Notes under the pieces: generated by a model
What the model was told of the DNA's origin: nothing
The model's database searches: none
Seen by the model: only the letters and a program-made list of their open reading frames with translations
Program-made: the position numbers and the translations under genes
In this document: positions 32,360-44,227 of the stretch, in pieces
How positions within the stretch are numbered: position 1 is the stretch's first letter
Layout of the letters: each line of letters begins with the position of its first letter
Origin: Panagrolaimus kolymaensis
Taxonomy: Eukaryota; Nematoda; Chromadorea; Rhabditida; Panagrolaimidae
Assembly (NCBI GenBank): GCA_028622995.1
Contig: JAJQJQ010000028.1
Span: 1,798,001-1,862,000 of the forward strand
Length of the DNA: 64,000 nt
Direction of reading: 5' to 3'

Positions 32360-34747
32360 TCAAAATTTATAATCCTTATGTTTCTTTCCGCTGTTTCCGG
32401 TATCTTTTGTTTTCTTCGTTTCTTGGACTTTACGCTTGCGCTAAAAAAAATTAAAAATTTGGGTTAATAATATTAGAACTCTGAATAAAACAAAAAGAGG
32501 CTTACATTTTGTTGTTTAGAATGTTCAGCAACGAGATCAGACAAATCTTCAGTTCCGGAAGATCGAAAATCGGCTTTTTTACGCAATTCATCTTCATATC
32601 TGGCTTCCAATACTTTTTTATTGGTATTTTCCAAATCATCGGGGTTAATGGAAACATCAACGGAATCACTATGTTTTTTCTGAAAAAATTCGATTTTAGT
32701 AAAAATATTATCGAAAAAAGTTAAAACTCTTACTCCAATATCATAAACATGAGTGGAACCCATCATTTGGCCTCGATGTCGATCAACTTGTTTTTCGGGT
32801 AAAACTGTATATAATTGAGGGGTATCTCCACCGCCAACGCTGCTTTCGTCCACTCGTTTTTTACGTAATTCTATGGCATCTGGGGTTTCCATTCCTGTAA
32901 TCGTGGAAGTGCCACTTGGAGTTGCATATCCTCCTTCACTTGGGGCAGGAGTTTCAAATCCATTATCTCCAGCGCCAGCGACTTCTTCATCCTCTTCGCC
33001 TTGTGGTTCTTCTTCCTCCTCTTCTTCAGATTCTTCTCCATCAGTTAAAAATTCACCCCAAAGTTTTCGATCTACTTCAGCATCCTCTTCAAAATCTGCG
33101 GCATGGCTGGCCTAGAAAAAATAAAGAAATTTAATATTTGCTTTTGACAAACTTTTTAAAAATTTGCATTTTCTTAGGAGAAGAAAAAATTAGAGGAAGA
33201 CTTACTTCCATTCCAAATACATCTCCATAAAGAGGTTTACCATATTCATCCACGGGTGGTTTACCCCATCCACCTGCATGATAACCAAATGAACAACCAT
33301 CGGGAATTCGACAATTAAGACCGGGAATTTTAAGATTTGGATATGATGGAGGAGGGCCATATCGTTGCATAGCAATCAACCATGGAGGAGGGAATCGATT
33401 TGCGCTTGGACCAATTGGCATACCCAATGCAATTCGAAGTTCATCCGAAAGTTGCCCAGGTTTTTTATCTTTCATTTGAGCTTCCAATTCTTTTCCTTCA
33501 TAATAAAGTTCTCCCATTTTTGTGAGAATAGGTTTAGTTTGCCATTTAAAGAATGCGTCATGCAATTTTTGATAATCAATATCTATTTTCCCCATTTTTG
33601 GTCGAACTCTTTCACGCATTTTACTTTTTAATGATTGGGCTTCTTCCTAAAAAACAAATTTTCATATATCCAAAAAAAATTATTCAAATTTCTTACTTTT
33701 TCCCAAACAGTTTCTCTCATTTCCATAATTCCTGTGCGTTTAATAAAATCCGGCAAATCAAAGGGTGGACGTTCAAAGCCTCGTTTTCCAGCTAAATATT
33801 TTCTTTTTGCATTCCAATGCTTTGGAACGGGAACGGTATTTCGATAAGTTTTAAGTTCAACCAAAAGGAATGGATCTCGAGATGTGACATCAGCCCATTC
33901 AACAATATCAGCTCTTTTTGATTTAGCTTTTAATGAAGCAATCGAAGGTTGCATGGACATTCTCAATTTTTTACGACTAAGGTTTACTGCTTCTCCAGCA
34001 GCTTCGAGTTCTTTCTACAAAAATGGAAAATATAAATTTGTAAAAAAAATGAAACAAGAAACTAACTCTTTTTTCTTGAATTTCTTCTTGCAAAATTTGT
34101 TCTGATAATGCTGCTTTGGATTCGGTACTTTCCACAGTTGTATCACGCTTATATTTTCGAGTTGCAAATTCATTTGGGTCTATTGGCTGGGGCTAAAAAA
34201 ATAAATTTAGAGGATGTCAAGGAATATAAAAAAAGTTTAAAGCAAAAACTAACTTTGAAAGCTTCAAATACTTCATTAAAACATTTTAAATTTGAATCAT
34301 TAATGGTGGTCATTTCGGGAACGTATTCAACTTGAACATCGGGGATTTCTTCCTTAATTTGTTTTTTAGTAGATGTTCCAATAATTTCTGATTTAAAGGC
34401 TTTATCACCCTCATCGTCGTCAGTTTGGGAATGGTCGGTTGCTGATATATTTTCTTTAGCTTCAGCATCATCGTCCGGGGCAACGCCATTTTGATTATGG
34501 CCATTTGTAATAATTTCTACGCCATGGGTTTTACGCTTTTTAGATTCCTTCTTCTTTTTGTTTTTTCGACGAATTCGCTCAAGCTCCTATAAAATTAACC
34601 GATTTCAAAATCAATGAAAATTTATAAATTTAAAAAACTTACTTTTCGTTGCTTTGATGTCATTTGGGTTTCATCTTTTTGATTTTCATATTCATCGCTA
34701 TCATAGGTGTCATCATCCGCATCTATAACGCCATTTGTATGAGCCAT
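32360..34747 (-). CDS. Splicing factor 3B subunit 2 (SF3B2/SAP145)
   Basis: Eight exons: 34747-34643, 34586-34254, 34192-34067, 34014-33697, 33646-33206, 33111-32734, 32679-32506 and 32440-32360. They give 651 residues, similar to short nematode orthologues. SF3B2 is a core U2 snRNP protein that binds SF3B4 and contacts RNA near the branch site. Recognition: the DUF382 domain (WADVTSRDPFLLVELKTYRN, VPKHWNAKRKYLAGKRGFE), IDYQKLHDAFFKWQTKP, and the PSP motif (PPSYPNLKIPGLNCRIPDG ... GWGKPPVDEYGKPLYGDVF). An acidic stretch and a KQVDRHRGQMMGSTHVYD block follow. The Lys-rich C-terminus is typical. All phases agree. Confidence 0.95.
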
Positions 34748-35632
34748 CTTTAAAAAAATTTCTGCAAAAAAAGTTATTCCTCGAAATCTATTTAAAGAAA
34801 TTATTGAATGGGAACTGAAAAAACAACAAACTGCGCCAAATAAACTTAACTTGGGTTTCGTTTTAAGACCTTTCTTTATTTATGCACTTGTTTTGTCTCT
34901 GAGGAAAAAAATTATTTACAGTTTTGCCTCTTGGCGCAAATGAAAGGCAAACTAGGGTATTTTCAATGAATATAAACAATAACACCTTAATTGTTTATTA
35001 ATAAACAAATTTTGTTGTTCATGGATAAAAAAGAACCCGCTTTTATGAATCTACAATATTTTTGAGAGTAATATAATTTTAAAGCCACTGAATTTTCCTA
35101 ATACTCTCTCTTCCACAGTAAAAATAAAAGCAAAGATTCAAAAACTTTGTTACTATCATCTTTGATAGTAATCAAAAAATTTGATAGTTTTTGAGATTTG
35201 TTAATTGTCATCCGGGTGGTAGCTTGAAAAAAATTAATATGTGCTTGGCAATGGCAATTTTGACCGTGGAACTAAAATTGCTTATTTTACTGTGAATTTG
35301 GCCATTAACAGATTATTTCTATTCGGTTTAAATTTTTGATTTTATTTTTTTTCCTTAAAAAAAACACAAAGATGCATTTATATGAATAAACATGCGAATG
35401 AAAATGTTTTAATGGAATTATTGTTTGTAATAAAAAAGTTTGAACCAGTTGATAGCAATAATGGTAAATATTTTATTAAGCTTTAAAACAAAGTTTAAAC
35501 ATTAAAAAGATAAATAATATTTAGCAAAACAAAATGTTTTTGAAAATCAAAAAGGATACATTAATTTTACAATTTCATTAACATTTTTATTCCTTTCGGA
35601 TCTCAAGCGTAACGGTCTTCGCAACATTTTGA
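34748..35632. other. Intergenic with one dispersed repeat copy
   Basis: Upstream flank of SF3B2 and 3' flank of the Cys-repeat gene. It holds a repeat related to the 9.2-9.9 kb family at 35118-35212. Confidence 0.45.
35118..35212. repeat. Dispersed repeat copy (GTTACTATCATCTTTGA core)
   Basis: AAAAATAAAAGCAAAG ... TTTGTTACTATCATCTTTGATAGTAATC, matching the unit at 9771-9897. Its core also forms an ACTATCATC-TTTG-ATAGT hairpin. Confidence 0.5.
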
Positions 35633-35872
35633 TTAATTGCTATCATCATATTTACTATTACCAGGCACGCAAGTTTTGGGATCAGGGCAGCAAATAGGTC
35701 CTTTGCAATCAGTGGATTCAAAGCAGCACCATTTAGCACAAATGGATGGATCCTTGCAACAATTTGGGCCATGACAATCTTCAGTTTCCAAACAACAAAT
35801 ATTAACACATCTTGAAGGATCGGGACAACAATTTGGACCTTTACAGGCTTCAGTTTCTTTACAACAAACCAT
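35633..35872 (-). CDS. Small Cys-repeat protein, metallothionein-like
   Basis: Single exon, 79 residues, 18 of them cysteine. Three tandem units of about 23 residues follow the pattern CCxExxxCxGPxCCxDPxxC. Every unit has the same six cysteines, two as CC pairs at the start and two in GPxCC. The protein begins MVCCKETEAC with no signal peptide, and an in-frame TAA lies 15 bases upstream, so it appears cytosolic. A regular cytosolic Cys array suggests metal binding, but no known metallothionein signature is matched and a missed upstream exon supplying a signal peptide cannot be excluded. A TATA box lies about 83 bp upstream. Confidence 0.7.
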   Translation of the reverse strand: MVCCKETEACKGPNCCPDPSRCVNICCLETEDCHGPNCCKDPSICAKWCCFESTDCKGPICCPDPKTCVPGNSKYDDSN

Positions 35873-35954
35873 TGGATTATATTTTTATTTTCGAGTAAGT
35901 GAAGGTGGAAATACTTGAAACGAAAGTAAACTGAATTTTTTCGAAACATTTGAG

Positions 35955-35964
35955 CCTTTTTATA
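35955..35964 (-). promoter_or_regulatory. TATA-like box for the Cys-repeat gene
   Basis: TATAAAAAGG on the minus strand, about 83 bp upstream of the ATG at 35872. Confidence 0.5.
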
Positions 35965-36371
35965 TTCTCAATCAAAGCGAGCAAAAGAGAGAGGATGTCT
36001 GTTTTCTACCTTGTGATGGAAGAAAGTATAAAATTTTAAAGAGAGCAGAAAGCCCTTAGTTTTTCAAATTTTTTTGCTTCATTTTGTGCTCTATTTTCTG
36101 CTCTGACTATGCATTATTTCATTTAAGACATCAAGGTACATTTTCTCCTTTAACATAATTTTATCATCGCTTTTTTATCTATTTTTTTTTTGGAAAAATC
36201 ATGATTTTTTGATGGCTTTTCAACTTTCTCTTGGTTTAAAAAAAAGTTTCACATAATTGAGGATGGCAAACGTGATAAACAAAAAAAGTAAAAATAATAC
36301 CATATTTTTAATATCGCAAAAAGTATTGTAATTTTGTCGCGCGTAATGAACGCGTTAAGCACAAAGACAAA
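35965..36371. other. Intergenic, AT-rich
   Basis: No feature recognised. Confidence 0.4.
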
Positions 36372-37427
36372 CTACTTTATTTGTATTACTTTGGATTGAA
36401 CTTGCGATGGCTCAATAAATGAATTAGTTATAACAACAGAAATAGCAGTGGATGATTGCAAAAACTTAAAACCCATAATTTTAAAAAGCAAATTTTTAAC
36501 AAATTTCCGATAAGGGGAAACAAAATACAAAGTAACAATAAAATCTAAAAAACAATGGGATGAAAGAAAACAATAAAAAATACATCCAATTGTGATCGTA
36601 TTTGGAATATTAAAAGCTATGGCACCGCAAATAATTGCGAATGGAAGAGACAAAAATAAAATAGTAAATAAAATTTGCATTACCGAACTAATGATTAATG
36701 ATCTCTGGATTTCAGATGTTAAGATTTTTTGATGTTTAGAAACGAGAAAGTTAAAATAAAAAATAAGAAATATTCCAAAAATTATTACACCCGTTAAACA
36801 AAAAAATGCGGGAACAATAAATTTATTCATATTTTCTCGCGGAACATAAATTAATGCAGGCTCGTTGGCAATAAAATTGATTAAAGATGGATCAGAATTT
36901 AATGCAATTTCATAAATTTCTTTAACATCTGAATTCAAGGCAGATATTCCAACATAAATAATTGCACCATATAAAACTATTGTAGAAATAAGGCAAAGCA
37001 TAAAAATAATATTAACATTACAAGTTTTAGCTAACTTTGATGGAAAAATAATTATATATCGATTTGCTATGGTTGCACCTAGCCCAACCACAGTATTAAT
37101 TGCAAATAAAATAGTTATAGTTGAAGCGATGGTAGTGGAATAAAAACTTCCAGTATACCTTGAAAATCCAATTGGAATCCCTGCGGGTGTTGGAAGTAAA
37201 AATAATGGTTTATATATTCCAATCACAGTTTCAAGCAATAAACACCAAAAAGAATGATTAAAAATTAGCCATTTAAAATTTTTCATATTCGTAGATTGAG
37301 TTAATATTGTATAAAATAATAATGGAGCAAACAACCAACTTAAAAATAGCGTAACAAATGAAAAATAATAATAAAATTCAAGGGTGCTGGATGAAATAGA
37401 AAGTGGTGGAGATGAATTCGTTGACAT
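36372..37427 (-). CDS. Serpentine chemoreceptor, Srh/Str-superfamily-like, intronless
   Basis: Single exon, 351 residues with seven hydrophobic spans. Landmarks are MKNFKWLIFNHSFWCLLLE after TM1, LLPTPAGIPIGFSRY in the first extracellular region, a TM3 region ending in IANRYIIIFPSKL, EIQRSLIISSVMQILFTILF at TM6, and FVSPYRKFVKNLL after TM7. The PAG-P-G and PYRK features are typical of Srh/Str receptors. Unlike most neighbours it has no intron, which could reflect retroposition or intron loss. It is unrelated to the 19-23 kb cluster at sequence level. Confidence 0.82.
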   Translation of the reverse strand: MSTNSSPPLSISSSTLEFYYYFSFVTLFLSWLFAPLLFYTILTQSTNMKNFKWLIFNHSFWCLLLETVIGIYKPLFLLPTPAGIPIGFSRYTGSFYSTTIASTITILFAINTVVGLGATIANRYIIIFPSKLAKTCNVNIIFMLCLISTIVLYGAIIYVGISALNSDVKEIYEIALNSDPSLINFIANEPALIYVPRENMNKFIVPAFFCLTGVIIFGIFLIFYFNFLVSKHQKILTSEIQRSLIISSVMQILFTILFLSLPFAIICGAIAFNIPNTITIGCIFYCFLSSHCFLDFIVTLYFVSPYRKFVKNLLFKIMGFKFLQSSTAISVVITNSFIEPSQVQSKVIQIK

Positions 37428-38094
37428 TAAAAGTATAAATAAAAATGTTTCATTTTTTTATATTTTGCATTGAAAATTAAAAAGATATGTCAAAGAAAAA
37501 AAAACAGCTGCTTTATTGAAATTTTACTTTTTCAGATATTGAAATCTGAAGCTACAAAAAAGATTTACGTGACGAAAAATAAACAGGTGAAAAGTGGCAA
37601 ATACATTTTCACCGAAGCAAAAATGCTAAACATTTTGACATGCGTTTTGTTTCGTCTGAACTTCTTTCATTTTTATTTTTTTCTTGTATTCTGCGAAACA
37701 ATGAAACTATTATAAAAAAAAAATTAGAAACGATTTGTCATTCCGAGCAACAACTTAAAATTTAAATATTTTTTTGAATTTTTTGATGAATTTTGATAAA
37801 TTGTGAATTAATCTTTCTTTTTTTGTTTATTTTTTTAAAAAAAGTGTAAAAGTGAATGGTTTCTTTCTTGTATGAACGTATTTATTTTTTACATTTTCCA
37901 ATTAAATACCTGTTTAAACTCGAGATGGCGACCAGGAAGTAAGAAAAAACGTCAAAACACAATCACGTAAAAGTGCGGTTCATTCATCTTTTTTTACTTT
38001 TGTTTTTTTAGGATGGAAGAAATTAGGTTTGCGCAAACGATATTTTTCAATTTTGATATAAACGTTTGATAAAAGAATGTATGATACTTTAAAG
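37428..38094. other. Intergenic; probably holds the missing 5' exon(s) of the acetyltransferase
   Basis: A short ATG-GT exon candidate (37925-37938, MATRK) and a piece after the acceptor at 38012 (MEEIRFAQTIFFNFDIN) are seen, but their phase does not join the downstream exon. AT-rich otherwise. Confidence 0.3.
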
Positions 38095-38916
38095 TTTAGG
38101 TGCAACTTTCGAAGAAATGGAACAATTTTCATATGATAGAGTGGCGAAAGCTTTGGAAAAGCCAAATACTTGGTTGGTATTTGAAGAAAATAAACTTGTG
38201 GCCGCTGTATTACAAACATATTACACTCCGGATGAATTTTATAAACTTTTTAACGGAGACCTTTTCCATTCTAATCCAAAATTATTAATCAAGGATGATT
38301 ATATTGAAGGTAAGAGAAATTTCAAAATATGTTTTATAGGGATAATTGCATTTTCATGAAATTTTAGACATCAAAAATGGACCATACAAAAATCTAAATG
38401 CAAATCGTATTTATGTTCTTAGTAATGAGTGCTTTAAACAAATAGGAAAATTTCTTCCCAAAGATATTAAAAATTTAGCTTATGGGGCGACTATAGGCGT
38501 TCATCCAGCTTTTATGAGGTTTGCAAACTATATAACCAAAATTTAGAAAAATTATAAAAGATTTTTTTTTATTTTAGGAGCGGATTAGGCGAATATTTGA
38601 TGTATGAAAATATAAAAGATTGGGAAAATTTTAATTGTAATTATTCGGTTGGCATTTGCACCGCACTTGCAAGTTATGAAGCAAGTAAAAAAGTAAGAAC
38701 GTGAAAACAAAAAAGTTTGGGGCGATGATTTAATTAAAGCAAATTTTTTAGCTTGGAATGAAAGAACTTTTTTGTTTTCCATACAAAGAATTTAAAGAAA
38801 ATGGAAAACCTATATTTGAGAATATTTCAGATGGAGAAGCAGGCTGCCATGTTATGCTTGTAAATGTAAAAGAATTCATTCAAACTTTTGCCAAAAAAAC
38901 AAAATCTAAAATATAA
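38095..38916 (+). CDS. GNAT-family N-acetyltransferase, AANAT-like (5' end unresolved)
   Basis: Four exons are supported: 38095-38309, 38368-38518, 38578-38692 and 38752-38916. They encode about 215 residues beginning LGATFEEMEQFSYDRVAKAL. The acetyl-CoA pyrophosphate loop reads GVHPAFMRSGLGEYLMYEN (a relaxed V-x-P-x-x-R-x-x-G-x-G motif). It is followed by ALASYEASKKLGMKELFCFP and GCHVMLVNVKEF, as in nematode and insect arylalkylamine-N-acetyltransferase-like proteins. These acetylate biogenic amines or other small amines. The first ~50 residues should lie upstream but no phase-compatible exon was found, so the gene may be 5' damaged. Confidence 0.7.
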
Positions 38917-39086
38917 TCACAAATTTTATAATTTTTAACTCTCAAACAGCAATGATTTGAAATGTATTTATTTAATTAGTATTAATAAATATATGATTTT
39001 TTTAAACATTGATTAAAATTGCGACAATGAAGAATATCAATAATGACTCAAAATAGGATGGAATAATGGCAGTGATCAAAACATAT

Positions 39087-39927
39087 TTAAAGCTGACGCC
39101 ATCGTTTTCCACTCGCACCAACTTGATACCAAACTCTCACATCATTTTTCCAAGCTTTTTGTAATTCAATATAAAATTTAGCAAAACCATAATCAAGTAA
39201 AATTTCACCAAGGGCTTCACTTTCAAAAGTAAATGGACCCAATGTTTTGGGATTTGGGTATTTAATCATCGCTTTCAAAAGCTTTCCATGTTTTTCCTCG
39301 AAGTTGGTATTATCACCTCCAACTACAGGTCTTGGAATGGTTTTAGCAATCGCAATAAACCATTTTTCAACGTCTTTGTCAGAATCAAATAAAAACCAAT
39401 GAATATTGAATCCAAATGGATCTTCTCCAATAGCTACTCTCTGCAAAAATGAGTGGTGTTGTGATGGCAGTTCTGGAGCTGTTGTAAATGGGTTGAGTTC
39501 TGTTAAAGAACCAACACAAATATATTCCACAACATTTTTAAGAAGTATCGATTTCAATGGCTTTGAATGATTTTCCTTAAAAAAAATTAGGGTTTTAACT
39601 AAATATTTAAAAAAATTTGCTGAGCTGAGCGAAATCCAAAGAAAATATTATTCGTTTCCAACTTCGGAAAAATATTTACCTTTTTATCAAACCATTCAAA
39701 CGTTGAATCAGAATATAAAATAGTATGGCACTCTTTCCAATGATTCCTTTTGATGCCGTCCCAAAGTTTCAATGTACATTCTTTAATCTTTTCTGGTTCA
39801 TCGAAGGATTCGGCCACGATCGCCGCTAAAAAAAGCAAGAAAATAAACAGAATTTAAGAAATGTGCTAAAGTTTTCAAACCTACCGCTAAAGTCAATAGA
39901 ATCTTCCGACATCAGACAACTTTTCAT
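39087..39927 (-). CDS. PH-domain-like cytosolic protein
   Basis: Three exons: 39927-39885, 39825-39680 and 39575-39087, for 225 residues. The segment from LKLWDGIKRNHWKECHTILY through FEWFDKKENHSKPLKSILLK to DVEKWFIAIAKTIPR has PH-domain spacing: a beta-sandwich with the W-x-x-x-I of the closing helix. A short helical tail follows (LGEILLDYGFAKFYIELQ...). No signal peptide or kinase domain. PH domains bind phosphoinositides or protein partners at membranes. The assignment is by pattern, and the first exon (MKSCLMSEDSIDFSG) is short and less certain. Confidence 0.62.
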
Positions 39928-40154
39928 AAACTTTAAAACAATTTTAGATGCAAAAAATTATACATTTTTCTTTATATATTTTAGAGGAAATTAAATTGGC
40001 TTTGGGTAATCTTTTTTAGGGTTGTTGTCAATAGCAACTTTTTCAAATCTCGTTAAAATTTATTTCTTTTTTCTCCTTCGATTTTTGTCTCGAATTTTAT
40101 GGTTAAAAATAACAAATTTAGTAAGTCACGGAAACAAATCAAAAAAGAAAGAAA

Positions 40155-41596
40155 TTAAACACCATATTTTTCAAAAACATCTTTCATTTGTCCATCAAGT
40201 AACTTTGTCGCATCTTCCAATGCGTGAATTGCTTTCAATACAGAAGCATCAAAATATGCATCTTTGAGTGTTTGGTTTGGTTCTCTCGAGTCAAGTGCAG
40301 TAAATAAAAACATAGCTCCAGGACCCATCATAAAAACTTTGGTTAAAAATAAATAATTATAAGATTTTTTAAGTTGCTCCAATGTGTATGAAACTTTACC
40401 GGAATTTCCGCCAAATTCTTTGGTTAAACATTCCAAATAATATTCAATTGCAAATTCTTCAGCTTGTCGACGAACAACTCCATCACAACAAAATGCAAGG
40501 AATTGAGCCAAGTCTGACATTGGAGAACCTTCGTGTATAACTTGCCAATCAACGAATGCAGCTATGTCGTTTTGGACATTTCCTTCCTCGTCGATGGTCC
40601 ACATAATATTTCCACCATGCATGTCGCCATGAACCAGGATCGGTGTCAATCCTTGGTCTTTGTATGATTGGGCACTTGCATATAGAATGAAATCTTTACT
40701 TTCAAAGAATTTGCCATATTTCCCAAGAATAGGGCGAATTACATCTGTAAAAAAAAATAAAATAAATTATTAATTTTTTAAGTCTCAAAGCGATATTGAA
40801 AATAAATGGTAAATCTAATTTTCTTTTAAAATATTTTCTAAACTTGAAAAACTCACCTTCTCTTTTGGATTTCTTCAAAAATGGTTCAACTAGAGGCTTC
40901 ATCATATCGACGACATTAACATGATTTTCTTGATTTTTCAAATACTTTCCTCGCCAAATTTTAGGGTCAGCCGATAAAATATTTTTATGCATATGAGCCA
41001 AATGTCGAATAAACCATTTAACTTGTGTTATATTAATATTTTCAAAAAATAATAAACATTTTCCTTTTCCTGTTAAATCTTCCATGTGTATGCATCCATC
41101 TTGTTCTTCAGAAATCCATTCTTGAGTTTTAAAACACTTTGGAACTGGAACATCCAAAATTGGAGCCAAATTATTGTAAAATTCGCATTCAAGATCATGA
41201 ACATCATTGACGCGCTTAATAACTTCATCTTTTTTATTGTCGTCACCTTCATGACTATGCAAATCTGCTTTCACAAGAGCATCAAAGCCTGGAATTTTAA
41301 GAATGGTTGTGTAAACATCGATAGAGTCTTTGGAATCGGTAAAATTTAAAGTGCATCGAAGAATTTCAGACCAAAAACCTTTGCCTTCACCAACATTTAA
41401 AAGTGAGATCTAAAAAAAATTTCTGGATTTTGAAAAGGAAAAGTAAAGGTTTTAAAAATTTTACATTTTTCACTTTTCTATTTCCATGAAGTTTTTGAAA
41501 AACTTTATCATTTTCACGCAAAGATTCCAACAACCATCCAACAGTTATTGAATGTCCATTAATTTTCTGGTTATCATCAACGATATCGGCCGTCAT
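40155..41596 (-). CDS. CHK-domain (DUF1679/EcKinase-like) small-molecule kinase, copy B
   Basis: Three exons: 41596-41465 (132 bp), 41409-40857 (553 bp) and 40744-40155, for 424 residues. Exons 1 and 2 have exactly the same lengths as in copies A and C. The catalytic loop is PILVHGDMHGGNIMW and the metal motif is AAFVDWQVIHEGSPMSDL. Other shared blocks are INGHSITVGWLLESLREND, DGCIHMEDLTGKG and LAHMHKNILSADPKIW. All key residues are present, so it should be active. Substrate unknown. Confidence 0.9.
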
Positions 41597-43252
41597 TTTT
41601 CTTGTTTTATAAGTTTTATAAAATAGACCAGAAAAAATCTTTTTGTCTAGTTTTATAACGACCAGATTTAAAAAGGAAAAAATTGTTGCACAACATTGAG
41701 AAAACAATTTTTGTTGTTTTTTTTTTGCTTGGTTGACCTTTTTTTTCTGACTGGGTTCATCATAAATTTTTGTGTACATTTTTTTCTTTAATCACAAACT
41801 ATAAAATACATAGGATCACAAAAAAGCAACAAAAAAAAGAAGAAAAATTAATGCAATATGCAAATTTTTTGAAATATTTTTTTACATTAAATTACTAAGG
41901 ATGAATAAAACCGATTTGTTTTTTGCTGCTTATTTATTCGACAAACAACAAACAACGTTAAATAATAAATTTGTGTGCACGTTTTATTTTATTATTTTTT
42001 TATTGCTTTCTTGGCGATGTTTTTTTTTACTTTGTATAAAATAATTTTTTTTAAATAAAAGTTTGTTTTCATTCATAAAAACAAGAAAAATTTACTTTTT
42101 ACTTCTTAAATTTCAAAAGTTTTTGAATATTGTTTTAATACTTTTTTGTATGTTTTGTAGTATTGTAATTTTGGATTTCCTTTGCATAAAGGCTATTTGC
42201 GACTACACCAAACTTGAGTTTTTTGAAAATAAATTCAATCCGTCTATCTGGAAATGTGACGAGTCACATTCGTTTTGCTTTTTTCAATTTAAACTCTCAA
42301 TATTTGTCTGCTCAAGAAATTACAGCTTGGGCGTAAGAAAACTTTCAACATTACCATGAAACGGATTACAAAGCATCGGCGGTATATAAGAATTTCTTTA
42401 TCAAACTTTTATCCCTCATTCTTTAGCATAAGATTTTTCAAACTTTGGTTATCTCAGCTTAAACTTGATGAATGCCGATTTATCTGATCAAAAAACAAGA
42501 TATGTATCATAAAAAATAGCAGAACTAAGCGTATCTAAAGAAATAAAGAGGGCGTAACAACGAGCTCCGCAATCGATGTTAAAGGTCAACAAACAAAATA
42601 ACGATAAAATGGCACAATTTGAGGCTTTTTTAAATTATGAAATGCGATAGTACGAAAAAGATGTGCAAAAAGTAAAAAGTGTGTTTATAGAAAGTTTGCT
42701 TTTTCTTTCCATTGCAAAATGCAACAAACCATAACCAACAAACAAAGTTCTGGCTGCCACACACGTTCAATTTTTTGTTTTTGAATATTTTATTTGTTTT
42801 TTTTTCTTTCAATTTTTCTATTGTATTTCTTTTCTAGACTTAAATAATAAGTTGCGTAATTAAAATCAAACATTTAAAAAATAATTAAAATTCTTTATTA
42901 AAATAATATTTTAAAATAAGCAAAGTTTGTTTAGGCTTGAGATGAAAAAAAAAATCAATGTTGGACAAGCGCTGAATATTCGTAGAAAAATATAAAGCAT
43001 ATACGTTCTTCTTCATTTGCAATCAATGTTGTTTCTTTAACCTTTAAAAGTTTTAAATTTTTGCAATGACTAAATATGTAATCTGTAAAGGTACTTTGAA
43101 AAAAATTTCATTTGAGTTTAGTTCATTCTAATATAAGACAACCTTAATTTCATCAAAAGTTTTTTCTTCCAAAACTATGTAGCTATGACTAAAATTAACA
43201 GAATGAAACTTTTTGTGAACAGAGAGAGTATACAAAAAATTGATCACTTATC
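41597..43252. other. Gene-free stretch between CHK copies B and C (left part)
   Basis: AT-rich. One hydrophobic open frame at 42063-42359 lacks support and is not called. Confidence 0.4.
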
Positions 43253-43892
43253 TAGAGACCGGCAGCCCAAAAAAAGTTTTCTTTTAAAAAAAGAACTTTG
43301 GTCAGGACCTACTATTTTCGGACATGAATATTCAGAATATAAAAAAATAAATGGAAGAAGTATTTAATAAAAACCTCGAAAACTTGAATTCAAATTTTCT
43401 AAAACCAATATTTTTTCGTCGAGGTGACACTTTTCGTATGTTCAACAAAAGGATTTTCTTCCCTTTTCCTATGCTTTGTCATTCGAAATATCTAGCCAAA
43501 AGCATCTTTTGCATCTTTTTTCAATAGAAATAAGGTAATTTATTCAGTTTTCCCTTATGATTATTTTTTTCGCGCGATTTCGCGCACTTTTTACCTATAC
43601 CAAAAAATATAAAATTTAATTTTCTATCGACCTATCCAAAAAAAGAGTTGAAATTACATTGAAACTCAAATTAGAGAAGCAAAAAACAAAGAAAAAATCT
43701 CTTTTGAGGGCATTAGTTGGTAACAACCTATGTTAAAAATTACATATTCGGATTAAGCATAAAAAACTACATATAATGGCTCAGAGCAATTGTTTTTATG
43801 ATCCATAATAAGAAAAAATTCCTTTATGCGCATGCTTTGACGAAGAAAAATCCAGGGAACACTTTTACTTGCTTGAACGCTGCCGGTCTCTA
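43253..43892. mobile_element. hAT-type MITE, TAGAGACCGGCAGC ends, 8-bp target duplication
   Basis: Perfect 14-bp terminal inverted repeats TAGAGACCGGCAGC (43253-43266) and GCTGCCGGTCTCTA (43879-43892) bound 640 bp. They are flanked by identical 8-bp direct repeats CACTTATC (43245-43252 and 43893-43900). The TAGAG...CGGC termini and 8-bp duplication fit the hAT superfamily. The interior is AT-rich without a transposase frame, and contains a GCGCGA-TT-TCGCGC hairpin near 43571-43584. It differs from the 7.4-kb element in termini and composition. Confidence 0.88.
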
Positions 43893-44227
43893 CACTTATC
43901 GGCAAAATTATTTTCATTTAAAAACAGTAAAACATTAATCCAATGTGTTTTTTTGTTGTTGAAAATATGATATTCAAAAAGTATCTTTTATCTTTTTTTT
44001 TAATTCTATTTCTAAACCAAAAAAATGGCAAAGATGTTAAAGTTTATTTTTTCAATCTCAATCGTCGAGTTTATAATTAATCATTTTTATTTAAACAGTG
44101 AATGAGACTCTAAGCTATTAACTTAACCAATAAAAATAATAATCACAAATATTTTTACTGTTTTGCCTGTCAAAGTTTAATTTATTACAACACTTTGCAT
44201 AAACAAATTTGAATTTAAAGCTAAAAT
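43893..44227. other. Gene-free stretch between CHK copies B and C (right part)
   Basis: Begins with the right target-site copy (43893-43900). Nothing else recognised. Confidence 0.4.

Noticed and set aside
42063..42359. Hydrophobic 98-codon frame with a few cysteines
   Set aside because: No ATG at a sensible position and no supported partner exon; it could be a stray anchor exon but evidence is too weak.
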